From contig CAMKTJ010000013.1 in NCBI GenBank assembly GCA_946415645.1, positions 1 through 56,082 on the forward strand: DNA of 56,082 bases. Reading direction: 5' to 3'. Made by a program: the position numbers and the translations under genes. This document shows, one piece after another, positions 27,280 to 37,325 of this stretch. Within the stretch, counting starts at the first letter, position 1. Every line of letters begins with the position of its first letter. The notes under the pieces are model-generated. The model made no database searches and was not told the DNA's origin. It saw nothing but the letters and a program-made list of their open reading frames with translations. The stretch is from an uncultured Prevotellaceae bacterium. Its GTDB lineage: Bacteria > Bacteroidota > Bacteroidia > Bacteroidales > Bacteroidaceae.

Positions 27280-27479
27280 TCGTAAATCACAAATGTGTAG
27301 AACATAATCGTGGTTTTGAAGATAAAAGATAACAGAATAAAAACATATTTGCAGCCCTCATGCTGAGATAGCACATGGTCATGCAGCTTGTTAGGTAGAA
27401 AAATAATGTCACTACCTTTAACTTAGTTTAGTTTAGTTTGAGGAAAGACTTGCCGTGAGGCTGGTCTTTTTCCTTTTTA
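27280..27479 (+). ncRNA. Candidate small RNA upstream of the fasciclin gene
   Basis: This 505-bp gap (27154-27657) has no credible protein gene. A TAATTTTG box (27269-27276, weak -33) could start a transcript of about 195 nt that ends at a GC-stem hairpin with T-rich tail (27444-27479). Internal structure includes AGGTAG (27393-27398)/CTACCT (27412-27417) and a run of three TTAGT units near 27423-27437. The hairpin is well separated from the next promoter (27582-27612), so it terminates something that starts within the gap. Family not recognised; a riboswitch-like leader is less likely because a full promoter follows. Confidence 0.35.
27444..27479 (+). terminator. Intrinsic terminator of the candidate small RNA
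   Basis: AAAGAC-TT-GCC-GTGA-GGC-TG-GTCTTT (27444-27469): a two-part stem capped by a GTGA tetraloop, followed by TTTCCTTTTT. Confidence 0.65.
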
Positions 27480-27581
27480 TAATATATTCACCAATCTTTC
27501 TTTTTTTTTGTCTTCTGTGTGTCATAGTATAAGAAAAAAGGGGCGTAAGGTTCTTTCACTTGGAAAAAAACAGATATATTC

Positions 27582-27612
27582 TTGGTACTTCCCGTTCTTA
27601 TTCGTATATTTG
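27582..27612 (+). promoter_or_regulatory. Promoter of the fasciclin lipoprotein gene
   Basis: TTGG (27582-27585, near-consensus -33) and TATATTTG (27605-27612) are 19 bp apart; the ATG follows at 27658. Confidence 0.6.
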
Positions 27613-27657
27613 TCGCCAGAATAATAACCGATTTTATAATACTATCCTTTCTAATAT

Positions 27658-29844
27658 ATGAAACGTTTTTTCTTTTTTGCAATCATAACTATTCTACTTG
27701 TTGGCTGTTCAGAGTCAGTTGACGTGTCCTCACGATATGTTTTTAAAGATAAATCCATCATGCAATACTTGGAGGATAAGGAATACTATAGTGAGTATGT
27801 TCGCTTGTTGGGACGTGTTCCTGTCAGTTCTATATCCAAGACTACAGTAAAGCAATTGCTATCTGCCCGTGGCCATTATACCGTATTTGCCCCAACCAAT
27901 GATGCTGTGTATGCGTATCTGGATACGCTTTGTGCTAAAGGGCTCATATCAGAACCAACATGGGACGGGTTTACTGACGAAAATGATTTAGATAGTATAC
28001 AAAAGGTAATTGTCTATAATAGTATTCTTGACAGTGGTGACCAGGCGGCGTATGATATTGCAGACTTCCCAGATAATGAACATGAATTTGGTCTGACTAA
28101 TATGAACGACCGCAAATTGCGTGTCTTCTATGGCATTACAGATCCTGACAGTATCACGATAAATGGAAATGTTCCTGTGTCCAAGAAGAATCGAGGAATT
28201 ATTCTTATCAATGGTTTTATTCATCAGGTGGAGGCTGTTATTGCACCAAGTAACGATAGGTTGGGTGAATTCATTACTTATTGGTCACGTCATTCTGAGA
28301 GTGGATATAGTATAATGTCTCGTCTGATAATGGCATGCGGATTGGTTGACACATTGAATGCTTTCCGCGACGAAACATGGGAACGACTGTATCTGACGGG
28401 TGGAGTGGAGGATTTACCACCTCATACTTCTTTCAATACATCCCAGCCTGGTTCTATTCCAGAACATCGTTTTTATGGTTTCACACTTTTTGCCGAGACA
28501 GACCGCTTGTGGGAGGAGACATTGGGTAAGCCTGCAGAGGAGATAAGTGTAAAGGATGTTTGTGATTTTCTGCGTGAGTCTGGTTTTTTCAATCATATGG
28601 AAGGAACGGTTTATGATGATGACTATTCCAACGAGAAGAATGTCCTGAACCAGTTTGTTACCTATCATCTATTGAATCAACGTATTGGTCGTGAGAAACT
28701 GGTGGTACATTATAACGAGTTAGGATTTAATTACACAAATTCCACTAACCCCACAATTCCTATTATGGATTACTATCAGACGATGGGTATACCTCGTCTG
28801 CTAAAAACCTACGAGAGTCGTGAGAGTAAAGGCATATTCCTAAACAGATTCCCTCTGCTGAGAAACGGACGCGGACAGTTCGGCCCTTCGAGTGGTGTAC
28901 CCAATGATTATCACGAGAGCGGACTTTTCCCTTCGCTAAGTGGTGCCAGTACAAGGCCAGATGAAAATGAAGGCGTGCGTGTCCTTACTTATTCGGAGTC
29001 AGGAACTGATGCCAGTAGTGTTGCCAATGGCATTGTATATCCTATTGATAATTTTCTTGTGTGTACCGAAAATGTTTGTAATCAGCTTGCTAACCAGCGC
29101 ATTCGTATTGATGCAGGATGTTTGATGCCGGAGTTGATGAACAATGATATTCGCGCACATCGTGCCTATTATGCCAGCGGTGCAGACAATTCCCGCGCCA
29201 TTCCCACTAATTATCCTTATATAGAGAATATAGAATTATATGAAGGTACGCGTTTCTATTATCTTCAGGGATATCTTTGTGGAGGTTTCTATAATCTACA
29301 GGGAGATGAATACAATATTATTGGCTGTTATGACTTTACGATGAAGTTACCCCCAGTTCCTCGTGCCGGTCAGTACGAGATTCGTTTTGGTGTTGCCACA
29401 GGTTCCCGTGTTCGTTCTATGGCACAAGTCTATTTCGGTTCTAGTAAAGATATGATGCCTGCTGCTGGTATTCCCATGGACTTAAGATTAGGCGGAAAAG
29501 AAAAGAGAGTAGGTAGTATTACATTGGCTTCGAATGTGGGATGGGAGGAAGATAATGGTGATGATGAACATGACGATAACATCACCAAACGTATGCGTAC
29601 AAAAGGATTCATGAAGGCTCCTAATTCATGGACAACGCAGTTGGGCGGTAATATGACTGTTCGAACTCAGCACGTAATGACACGCCGTATTATGGTGAGC
29701 ACTTATCTTTATCCGTTCCGTAATTATTATATTCGTTTTAAGTCGGTTCTGGATGATGAGAATAAGGAATTCTTTATGGACTACTTTGAGTATGTGGCCA
29801 AGGAGGTTTATGATAATCCAGAGGTACCTGAAGACATTTGGTAA
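27658..29844 (+). CDS. Fasciclin domain lipoprotein
   Basis: A 728-residue lipoprotein (FAIITILLVGC, Cys17). A fasciclin/FAS1 fold is recognisable at about residues 30-200: YTVFAPTNDAVYAYL is the canonical H1 motif and GIILINGFIHQVEAVI the H2 end. A second, more diverged FAS1-like unit lies around 210-350 (VLNQFVTYHLLNQRI). The remainder (about 500-720) is a beta-rich region, probably a carbohydrate- or protein-binding sandwich. Such large FAS1 lipoproteins in Bacteroidota often sit in surface glycan or adhesion loci. This one ends 190 bp before the exopolysaccharide operon, which has its own promoter. A surface adhesion or matrix role is inference. Confidence 0.82.
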   Translation: MKRFFFFAIITILLVGCSESVDVSSRYVFKDKSIMQYLEDKEYYSEYVRLLGRVPVSSISKTTVKQLLSARGHYTVFAPTNDAVYAYLDTLCAKGLISEPTWDGFTDENDLDSIQKVIVYNSILDSGDQAAYDIADFPDNEHEFGLTNMNDRKLRVFYGITDPDSITINGNVPVSKKNRGIILINGFIHQVEAVIAPSNDRLGEFITYWSRHSESGYSIMSRLIMACGLVDTLNAFRDETWERLYLTGGVEDLPPHTSFNTSQPGSIPEHRFYGFTLFAETDRLWEETLGKPAEEISVKDVCDFLRESGFFNHMEGTVYDDDYSNEKNVLNQFVTYHLLNQRIGREKLVVHYNELGFNYTNSTNPTIPIMDYYQTMGIPRLLKTYESRESKGIFLNRFPLLRNGRGQFGPSSGVPNDYHESGLFPSLSGASTRPDENEGVRVLTYSESGTDASSVANGIVYPIDNFLVCTENVCNQLANQRIRIDAGCLMPELMNNDIRAHRAYYASGADNSRAIPTNYPYIENIELYEGTRFYYLQGYLCGGFYNLQGDEYNIIGCYDFTMKLPPVPRAGQYEIRFGVATGSRVRSMAQVYFGSSKDMMPAAGIPMDLRLGGKEKRVGSITLASNVGWEEDNGDDEHDDNITKRMRTKGFMKAPNSWTTQLGGNMTVRTQHVMTRRIMVSTYLYPFRNYYIRFKSVLDDENKEFFMDYFEYVAKEVYDNPEVPEDIW

Positions 29845-29943
29845 CATTATTGTATTGTATGTATATTCTGTGGTTGCTATAAATGGAATGTACTCTTTAT
29901 AATTCATAAACAGCATTTTAACGAGAAAAAGAATTCTGTTTCT

Positions 29944-29974
29944 TTTGATGTGTCGAAAGTTTTGCATAATTTTG
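29944..29974 (+). promoter_or_regulatory. Promoter of the exopolysaccharide operon
   Basis: TTTG (29944-29947) and TAATTTTG (29967-29974), 19-bp spacer, about 60 bp before the first gene's start at 30036. Confidence 0.65.
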
Positions 29975-30035
29975 CAAACGTTAATAAATGCCGAGCGGAT
30001 TTCTCCGGTTGGTAATATGCAAAAAGAAGCAATAA

Positions 30036-31316
30036 GTGAGAACTATTTCGATAGTTAAATATTATTTTAACCTAATTGTGGCATATAGTACGTATTATCT
30101 ACAGTATGCCATAGGTATGTTTGCTGACTATCCCCCCGAAGTAAAAGTTGCCGTATCGGTAACGGTAATGTGTCTGATTTTGATGGCGATAATGGGCTTT
30201 GCCCTGATCCTTCTTTCTCGCAAGGAAAAGAAACTGAGAAAGATAAGAATGAATTTCGAAGAAAAATTCGGCAAGGGGATGGATTTTATGCTTTCGGCTG
30301 AAGCTCAGAAGTTGATGTCTACGCAGGAAATTGCTGCAGTCTTTGGCATTGCGAAGGAAAACATAGGAAAGGATATTCTAAAGAATAGACGCGAAAAAGA
30401 GATTTTCGTGCAAATGTTCTACCTTCGTTTTATTACTGAAAGATCTGATTCTGCAAACAGAAATAATATCACTGCCTTGCTGTATTTGTTCGGTATTCCT
30501 GAATATCTTGAAAAAGAGGTGAGTTTAAGGAGTATGAAACGTAAGGTAGATGCTATGGGTAAGATTCGTACATTTAAGTTGCCGGTCAGCCCCTGGGTAA
30601 TCAATAAGCTTCTCAACTCCAAATACCTGACTGTTCAGCGTCTGGCTATGTACTCTAACATTATGCTTAGCTCGGATAGTGATTTGGATTATTTCGAGAC
30701 AGACTTTTTTGACAAACATTGCTGTATCAAGGATGAGATAGAGTTGGCATATTCCCTTCAGCGTAGACGTAGAGCGGGGCTGAAGTTGCCCAATCTGGCT
30801 CGATGGGCTAATATACAGAAGAATGAGCGCTCACAGTGTATGTTTGTCCGACTTATGAGAAGATTTGATGAGTTGGAGTATTGTGATCAGTTGACAGAAC
30901 TTTTCAAGACTCAGCATCGAAAGAAGAAACTGATTGAAGAGATTTCTCGTACCTGGGGTTATCTGCATTATACTGATAGCGAGGATTTGTTGATTGATGC
31001 CTTGTTGGCAGAACCAGATGATACCAAGGTTGCTATTATGCATGCGCTGACTCGTTTCGCAACAGGTAAAAGCCTTCATGCATTATTGGAAGGTTTTACG
31101 AATACGACTAACCCGCACGTACGATTTGAAGCGCTCCGATGCATGTATAATTATGGAGAAGCGGGACGTGCTCAGTTTGATGAGCTGGAAAGAAATGCTG
31201 AGGAAGGCGACAGGAAATTCTTTGACTTCTTCAAGAACGATATCACGTTAGAGAAGATTGGCCTTGACAAGGAACAGGCATACCATCCCTCTGTCGAGAC
31301 TGTTTATAACGGATAA
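30036..31316 (+). CDS. Inner-membrane protein with HEAT-like helical repeats, exopolysaccharide locus
   Basis: A 426-residue protein. The open frame begins at a GTG (30036) right after a stop codon; the next in-frame start is ATG 30117. One strong transmembrane helix (about 38-60, VTVMCLILMAIMGFALILL) is followed by a basic stretch and a long alpha-helical cytoplasmic region. Its end (about 320-400, e.g. AIMHALTRFATGKSLHALLE and VRFEALRCMYNYG) resembles HEAT repeats. It lies 18 bp before the processive glycosyltransferase gene. I infer that it is a scaffold or regulator of the synthase, in the position where other systems have a c-di-GMP-binding or accessory subunit. No PilZ or catalytic motif is seen. 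Confidence 0.7.
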   Translation: MRTISIVKYYFNLIVAYSTYYLQYAIGMFADYPPEVKVAVSVTVMCLILMAIMGFALILLSRKEKKLRKIRMNFEEKFGKGMDFMLSAEAQKLMSTQEIAAVFGIAKENIGKDILKNRREKEIFVQMFYLRFITERSDSANRNNITALLYLFGIPEYLEKEVSLRSMKRKVDAMGKIRTFKLPVSPWVINKLLNSKYLTVQRLAMYSNIMLSSDSDLDYFETDFFDKHCCIKDEIELAYSLQRRRRAGLKLPNLARWANIQKNERSQCMFVRLMRRFDELEYCDQLTELFKTQHRKKKLIEEISRTWGYLHYTDSEDLLIDALLAEPDDTKVAIMHALTRFATGKSLHALLEGFTNTTNPHVRFEALRCMYNYGEAGRAQFDELERNAEEGDRKFFDFFKNDITLEKIGLDKEQAYHPSVETVYNG

Positions 31317-31334
31317 ATCAGATAGAATACGCCT

Positions 31335-32768
31335 ATGTGGATTACAATATATTATATATTCTGCTATCTGGTCTTTGGCTATACTATGTTGCTGATGGCC
31401 AGTTACATGTATCTGGTTATTATGAGTAGTAGGGCTCAGAGAAATCTTGGTATTAATATTCCTGATGATGAGACCATAAAATATTTCATGCAAGGCTCAC
31501 CGCTAACTCCTGCCGTTTCCATTATTGCACCAGCATTTAATGAGGAGGTAACCATTCTGGATAATGTAAATTCACTAATGAAGATTGATTATCCCAACTA
31601 CGAGATAATCATTGTGAATGATGCAAGTACAGACCATACGATGGAACTGCTCATCAATGAATATAAATTGGTTGAGGTACCTTATGATATTGCCATGAAG
31701 GTGCAGTCGAAGCCCATAAAGCGTGTTTTGAAGTCAACGGAAGAGAAATACAGTAAACTGGTGGTTGTCGACAAGGAGCACGGAGGAAAGAAGGCCGACG
31801 GTTCTAATGCTGGTATTAATGTTTGTAGCAATAAATACTTCGTGTGTACTGACGTGGACTGTATTATTGAGCCCATGGCATTGTATCGTATGATGTGGAT
31901 AGTCTTGAATAGTCATAGACCAGTGATAGGCGTCAGTGCTACTATGTTGATGAGTAACGGATGTATTGTTGAAGATGGAAGGGTAGTGGAAGCTGCTGTG
32001 CCCAATACTCTGGTTCCTATGTTCCAGCAATTGGAATATTTGCGTTCGTTCCTTATCAGTAAACTGGGATGGTCAAGTATTAATGCCTTGCCTAATATTT
32101 CTGGAGGTTTTGGCCTTTTCGATACTGACGTGGCAGTAAAGTCGGGTGGCTATGACCCAACCAGTATGGCCGAGGATGTTGATATGTTGCTACGTATGGT
32201 AACATATATGAAGAATACTGGTCAGGATTTCCGCTTGGGACAGGTTCCTAAGGTATGTTGCTGGACGGAAGGTCCTGGTACGGTAAAAACACTGTGCCGT
32301 CAGCGTATGAGATGGGCCCGTGGTCTTTTCGAGATTATTTCCAATCATAGAAAGCTTTTCTTTAATCCACATTACGGACCTATTGGCGCATTTACCTTGC
32401 CATACATTTTTATTTTCGAGTTCATCGCTCCTGTGCTTGAAATGACAGGTTTCCTGTTTATGATTTGGCTGGTTCTTACAGGAGGTGTGAATTGGGATTC
32501 TGCAATTATCCTTTTCGGAATGATATACATATTCTCAATATTTATGTCATTTTTTGTCTTGTACTTTGACTATTCTGCAAAGGCAGTTGAATGGCAGAAT
32601 ACAAAAATCAGCTATCTGAAGTTACTTCTGGTAACCTTTTTGGAGCCCTTCATCTATCATCCTATCATCACATATTGTTCAAATGTAGGTTATTGGCGCT
32701 TTATAAGCAATCAGACGGCTGTTTGGAAACCTATTCAGCGTAAAGGTGTTAAAAAGAAGAAATCATGA
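31335..32768 (+). CDS. Processive GT2 glycosyltransferase (polysaccharide synthase)
   Basis: A 477-residue membrane synthase of the hyaluronan/PgaC/BcsA type. An N-terminal helix (about 2-28) precedes the GT-A domain with IIAPAFNEEVT, IVNDASTDHT, a DVDC metal site, MAEDVD (catalytic base region) and CRQRMRWARG (the Q/RxxRW motif that holds the growing chain). At least three C-terminal helices follow (about 360-440). The synthase would polymerise a sugar and move the chain through the inner membrane. No PilZ domain is present. The next gene overlaps its stop by 4 bp (ATGA). Substrate not deducible; PNAG-like or glucan-like products are both possible. Confidence 0.9.
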   Translation: MWITIYYIFCYLVFGYTMLLMASYMYLVIMSSRAQRNLGINIPDDETIKYFMQGSPLTPAVSIIAPAFNEEVTILDNVNSLMKIDYPNYEIIIVNDASTDHTMELLINEYKLVEVPYDIAMKVQSKPIKRVLKSTEEKYSKLVVVDKEHGGKKADGSNAGINVCSNKYFVCTDVDCIIEPMALYRMMWIVLNSHRPVIGVSATMLMSNGCIVEDGRVVEAAVPNTLVPMFQQLEYLRSFLISKLGWSSINALPNISGGFGLFDTDVAVKSGGYDPTSMAEDVDMLLRMVTYMKNTGQDFRLGQVPKVCCWTEGPGTVKTLCRQRMRWARGLFEIISNHRKLFFNPHYGPIGAFTLPYIFIFEFIAPVLEMTGFLFMIWLVLTGGVNWDSAIILFGMIYIFSIFMSFFVLYFDYSAKAVEWQNTKISYLKLLLVTFLEPFIYHPIITYCSNVGYWRFISNQTAVWKPIQRKGVKKKKS

Positions 32769-35542
32769 AAGTAAAATACATTTTCATATTATTGACGATT
32801 CTTTTCATTTCGTCATCTACGATATGTGCTCAGGAGATTCCGCATACACCACGATACTATATACATCGGGCTGAAGGTTATGTTAGTTCTAATGCCTGGA
32901 ATACAGCGAAGCGTGAGATTGACGCCGGTCTGAAGGAATATCCCGATGATCCGGATCTGCGCTATCTGAATGGGCGCTATTATTTCATCATCGGCGATAT
33001 GAAAGAAGCCCGTTACAATCTGGTAAGGGCCACGCAGATTAATGACCTGCACTTTAAAGCTAAGCGCCTGTTGGTTGATGTAGAGGATAAGTTACAACAT
33101 TATTCTAGTGCTATTTGTTATATCAACGAACTACTGGAGTTCCAGCCATATGACCGTGACCTGTGGCGACGTAAGATCGCATTCTACCGAATGTTGAAGA
33201 ATGATGTTGAAGCCGATGCTGCCCTGAAGCGCCTGCATCATATCTATCCTAATGACTCTGTTGTGTTGGCTGATGTCAGAAGACATAATCATGAGAACTG
33301 GGATAAGGTCCTCAAGAAAAGCTCGCTTAATGAAGCTGCAGAAAATTTGGAGAGATGGATAGACCAGGATCCTATGATGCGTGAGTATTATGTTGAACTT
33401 GTTGGCACGTATATTAAAATGGGTGAGTACGAGAAAGCCATTGGCGCAGCCAATCGCGGTCTAGTTCATTTCCCTAATGATGCAGAGCTTATTAATAAGG
33501 TTGTGGGCATCATGACGGAACTTGGACTCTATACACAAGCCTTAGCCTTTGCCAAGAGTAAGAATATGAGCGGTAACGTTTACAATAATCTGTTACAGGA
33601 GGTTGCTGCTGATGCTCGAATGCATGATCCATACGAAGCTAACGGACGTCTTTATCTGGCTACTCATGACCGTGATGCATTGACTTATCTGATAAATACC
33701 TCACTTACGAGAGGTTATTATGATGATGCCCGGTTCTATATCGAGGAAGGAATGAAGTTGGAAGGACGTACGCCTGGCCTTTTAATGAAATTGTATTCTC
33801 TGGAGAAGCAATCTGGCAACGAGAAGCGTTGTCTGCGTGTTCTGACGGAGCTATATGAAAAGAATCCGAGGGATGAAGAACTCTCAGAGGCATATGCAGA
33901 TATGATGCTGCAACTTTCTGATTACGATTTTGCTGCAGAGCAATGGAATGATGCGTATGAACATTTAAATCGTGTATTGGAATTGATGCCTGATACAGAT
34001 GATTCATGGCCGGCTGTTGTATCTAAGCAGATTACCGTACTTGGACATCTGAATAGGCAGGAAGAGGCTCATAATCTTTTTGTGGAATCATCTGAAAGAA
34101 GCCCTCATAACCGTCGCCGTTTCGCTTCTGCATATGAAGACTTTGCTGGTAACCGCTTGAAATTCCTTATCGATGAGGAACGTTATGATGAGGCTTTTAA
34201 TGAGGCGCAGGCTCTCTTGGAGGTTGTTCCGGGAAGTGAAGTTGCTTTGCGTTGCCTTATTAATATGAGCCAGACTCTAAAACGTGACGATTTGTTCCCG
34301 CAATATGCGGCAATGGGTTATGAGGCATATCCAGAGGTACCTTATTTTGTTGTAAAGCAGGCTCTCTCGCTCCAACAGCAGGGAAAAAATGAAGAGGCTT
34401 TGGCAATGCTTCAACCGCGTGACCGTTCTGGCGAATTTATGTCACCTCAGCTTGTTGCCGCATATTCTGGTATTAGTCATGAGTGGGCAACTCAGCTATT
34501 GAAGAACAGAATGTCAGAGCTTGCAATGCAGGTGATTGATTCTGCTCTGGTTCATGATGCGTCCAACAAGGATCTGCTATATGACAAAGGAATAGCTTAT
34601 GAGTATCTGAAGCAATTCGACAAAGCATGCGAATATCAGCAACGTTACTATGAGCCTAGTAATGCAGAACAGTGGGATTATATCCGCCATATACGTTATT
34701 TGGGATTCAAGGGATTCAAGAATAGGGTAGACGCCACATATACCAGCGCATTCTATGATTCACATGCTGAGACTCTTTCGTCAATAGCTCATCTCTATTC
34801 CATTGCCTCTGTTTCATATGCCAGAATTAGTCCACGTAACACTTATACAGGACAGATTAGCTATAAGGGTATAGATGGGGATCCGTTAGAAAAGGAATCT
34901 GGAGGATACGGTCTCGAGTTTATGGCTCAGTGGGAGCATGAGTTTAATTCAAAATGGAGCGGGATGGCTAATGCTGCTGTTTCTACCCGTTTCTTCAATA
35001 AGTTTGGTCTTAACGTATCTGCCTCATATTCTGCTCCAAGAGGGTGGACACCATCATTACGTTTGGGATTTCGTAGGACACCGTCTACGTACCTTTATCT
35101 TGGAGGCGACAATTTTGGATTGGTTGCAAAGGATGAATTTAATCTGCTTCTTATCTCTCCCTCTGTTGAAAAATCATGGGAGCGTATCAAGGTAATAGCC
35201 AATACGGATGTCACTCTTTTGTCCAGTAATCTCTATTATAACATAGGATTGAAGGGTAAGCTTTTTGTCAATAACGATAACATATCCAGTGTTTCACTTA
35301 TTACAGGTTTCGGCTCATTCCCTGAGTTATCGTTCTTCGAGCAGACTGCCTTGCGAAATGTATCCCATACAAATGCTATGGTGGGCTTCGATGTCCAGTA
35401 TCTATGTACCCGTCATATATGCTTAGGTCTGACGGGTAGTTGGAATACATGTTTTAATCCCTACCGTTTACAGGATGGTTCATTGTCTGACTCGTATCGT
35501 AACATTTATTCCATTGCATTGCAATTCCATTTAGCTTTCTAA
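32765..35542 (+). CDS. TPR protein with C-terminal YaiO-like outer-membrane beta-barrel
   Basis: A 925-residue exported protein. A signal peptide (TILFISSSTICAQ) is followed by about 600 residues of tetratricopeptide-like helices (e.g. AERWIDQDPMMREYYVELV, YEKAIGAANRGLVHFPNDAE, FDKACEYQQRYYEPSNAEQW). From about residue 655 to the end is a beta-rich barrel of YaiO type ending in aromatic IALQFHLAF, the usual C-terminal Phe signal for BAM insertion. This TPR-plus-barrel layout matches the outer-membrane exporters of synthase-dependent polysaccharide systems (BcsC, PgaA, AlgK/AlgE, PelB). Translation is coupled to the synthase (ATGA overlap). Confidence 0.85.
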   Translation: MKVKYIFILLTILFISSSTICAQEIPHTPRYYIHRAEGYVSSNAWNTAKREIDAGLKEYPDDPDLRYLNGRYYFIIGDMKEARYNLVRATQINDLHFKAKRLLVDVEDKLQHYSSAICYINELLEFQPYDRDLWRRKIAFYRMLKNDVEADAALKRLHHIYPNDSVVLADVRRHNHENWDKVLKKSSLNEAAENLERWIDQDPMMREYYVELVGTYIKMGEYEKAIGAANRGLVHFPNDAELINKVVGIMTELGLYTQALAFAKSKNMSGNVYNNLLQEVAADARMHDPYEANGRLYLATHDRDALTYLINTSLTRGYYDDARFYIEEGMKLEGRTPGLLMKLYSLEKQSGNEKRCLRVLTELYEKNPRDEELSEAYADMMLQLSDYDFAAEQWNDAYEHLNRVLELMPDTDDSWPAVVSKQITVLGHLNRQEEAHNLFVESSERSPHNRRRFASAYEDFAGNRLKFLIDEERYDEAFNEAQALLEVVPGSEVALRCLINMSQTLKRDDLFPQYAAMGYEAYPEVPYFVVKQALSLQQQGKNEEALAMLQPRDRSGEFMSPQLVAAYSGISHEWATQLLKNRMSELAMQVIDSALVHDASNKDLLYDKGIAYEYLKQFDKACEYQQRYYEPSNAEQWDYIRHIRYLGFKGFKNRVDATYTSAFYDSHAETLSSIAHLYSIASVSYARISPRNTYTGQISYKGIDGDPLEKESGGYGLEFMAQWEHEFNSKWSGMANAAVSTRFFNKFGLNVSASYSAPRGWTPSLRLGFRRTPSTYLYLGGDNFGLVAKDEFNLLLISPSVEKSWERIKVIANTDVTLLSSNLYYNIGLKGKLFVNNDNISSVSLITGFGSFPELSFFEQTALRNVSHTNAMVGFDVQYLCTRHICLGLTGSWNTCFNPYRLQDGSLSDSYRNIYSIALQFHLAF

Positions 35543-35545
35543 ACC

Positions 35546-37297
35546 ATGAGAATTAATAGGTCTAAATATATCATGAGAAACTTTAAACTGAAATACGTAG
35601 TTCTGTTATCGGCATTACTGCTTGTGGGATGTGATCGAATTAAACAACATTCCACAGACTCATCACCATTTGAGTATCGTGAAGTCTATCTCCCTGTATT
35701 GGCTTCTGGTGAACATGTTCCTCTTAGTTTAAATAGTATTGATCGGGATTGGGGAATCTGGGGGCATAATCTTTCTGTGGTTTTGCCAGAAAAGCCTTCT
35801 TCAAGTGTTTATGCTAAGTGCGAAAATTGCGTGAATCGTGACCAATTCTGTTTCACTTCAGATGCTTTGTTTGATTATATAAAGAAATACATCTGTAGGA
35901 ATTATCGCAGTGACAAGCCTATGCGATTTGCCATTTTACCCAATGATAATTCAGTGGTATGTCAGTGTAAACGATGTGTGGAATGTGGTAATACAAAACT
36001 TGATGCTTCTGGGGCTGTCTATTACATGTTGGAACGTCTGACCAAACTGTTCCCCCAGCATCTCTTCTTTACCTCCTATTATAAGACTACATGCAGCCTG
36101 CCAAGTCGTCCTTTGCCAGATAATGCAGGTGTACTTGTCAGTGCCATCTGTTTTCCTCTCAGTACGGATTGCACACCAGAGGAGGGGGAATTCATGCATT
36201 TGCTTAAGCAGTGGTCTGAGTATACGAGCCGGATATATGTATGGGACTATATAAATAATTTTGATGATTACTTTACGCCATTCCCTGTCTTCTCTATCTT
36301 TCAGCATAGGCTTCGTCTTTATGCACAGGCTGGCGTGAAAGGAGTCTTTATGAATGGAAGTGGTGCGGACTACAGTACATTTTATAGACTAAAGATTCAT
36401 ATTCTATCATTGTTGCTGTCTAATCCAGAGGCAGAATGGCGACCATTGCTTAGGGAATTTTGTCGGGAAAGATATCCTGTTACGGGTGAAGCTATATGTG
36501 ATTTTGTCATTAAACAGGAGGATATGGTTAGTAGTGTGAAAACCCCCTTAGCATTATATGAGGGCATTTCTACTGCGGTTAAGACATATTTGCCGGCCGA
36601 GGAGTTTATTAAATTCCATAACGATTTGCTCTACTTATTACCCGAGACGAAAGGACGTGAACATAAAAGCATTGAGAAAATAAGTAGAGCAACATCGCTT
36701 ACACACCTTGAGTTGAAACGTATGGCAGCTGATACCGTGGGGTGTGAGCAGATGCTGAATGAATTGATAAGGCTTTCGGATTTGGATATTATTGCTTATA
36801 GCGAGGCCGGGGAAACCATTGAAAATTATGTGAATGACTATCGGTACATGCTTCGTCATGCAAGGGAAACATGGGGTAAGAATCTTTTGAAGGGCGTTCG
36901 TCTGGAACCTTTGACAGAATTGGATGAGGACTATAATGACATCTCTATTCTTACCGACGGACTTCTGGGGCTTCCTTCTTGCTATCATTGTGGTCAAATG
37001 CTCTCGTCGGCTACGCCATCGTTGCGCATAGCAATCCCTCGTGTAGAGGGGATGAAGCATTTACGCGTTAATATGACCAAAAACCCCATTTTCCATATAT
37101 CTTTTCCATCACGTGTCATGTTAACAGCCAATGGACATGAGATAGGGGCTGTTGTGCCAGCTTCTTCTTCATCACATCTTCAGCGAGCTGTAGCAGAGTT
37201 CGAGATTCCGGCTAATTGCAAGGGTAAACTTGTACTTCATGTTTATCGAGACCTGGAAGATCGTACGATGGCACTAGATGAGATAGAGGGCTTCTGA
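35546..37297 (+). CDS. DUF4838 family lipoprotein, possible glycan-modifying enzyme
   Basis: A 583-residue lipoprotein (LLSALLLVGC). I give the ATG at 35546, 3 nt after the previous stop; an internal ATG at 35573 also keeps the lipobox. The central region (about 110-330) resembles DUF4838, a TIM-barrel-like family related to alpha-glucuronidase-type glycosidases, with FAILPNDNSVVCQCKRC, RIYVWDYINNFDDYF and GVKGVFMNGSG as its recognisable stretches. The C-terminus (about 480-575) is a beta-sandwich. In other polymer export systems a periplasmic hydrolase or deacetylase (PgaB, BcsZ, AlgL) occupies this operon position, so it may trim or edit the polymer; that is inference. Confidence 0.75.
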   Translation: MRINRSKYIMRNFKLKYVVLLSALLLVGCDRIKQHSTDSSPFEYREVYLPVLASGEHVPLSLNSIDRDWGIWGHNLSVVLPEKPSSSVYAKCENCVNRDQFCFTSDALFDYIKKYICRNYRSDKPMRFAILPNDNSVVCQCKRCVECGNTKLDASGAVYYMLERLTKLFPQHLFFTSYYKTTCSLPSRPLPDNAGVLVSAICFPLSTDCTPEEGEFMHLLKQWSEYTSRIYVWDYINNFDDYFTPFPVFSIFQHRLRLYAQAGVKGVFMNGSGADYSTFYRLKIHILSLLLSNPEAEWRPLLREFCRERYPVTGEAICDFVIKQEDMVSSVKTPLALYEGISTAVKTYLPAEEFIKFHNDLLYLLPETKGREHKSIEKISRATSLTHLELKRMAADTVGCEQMLNELIRLSDLDIIAYSEAGETIENYVNDYRYMLRHARETWGKNLLKGVRLEPLTELDEDYNDISILTDGLLGLPSCYHCGQMLSSATPSLRIAIPRVEGMKHLRVNMTKNPIFHISFPSRVMLTANGHEIGAVVPASSSSHLQRAVAEFEIPANCKGKLVLHVYRDLEDRTMALDEIEGF

Positions 37298-37325
37298 GGA
37301 GGAAGATTATTGTTAATAGAAAGAA

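Noticed and set aside
30017..30058. Thirteen-codon frame before the HEAT-like gene (MQKEAISENYFDS)
   Set aside because: Overlaps the GTG start in another frame; too short and unsupported to call a leader peptide.
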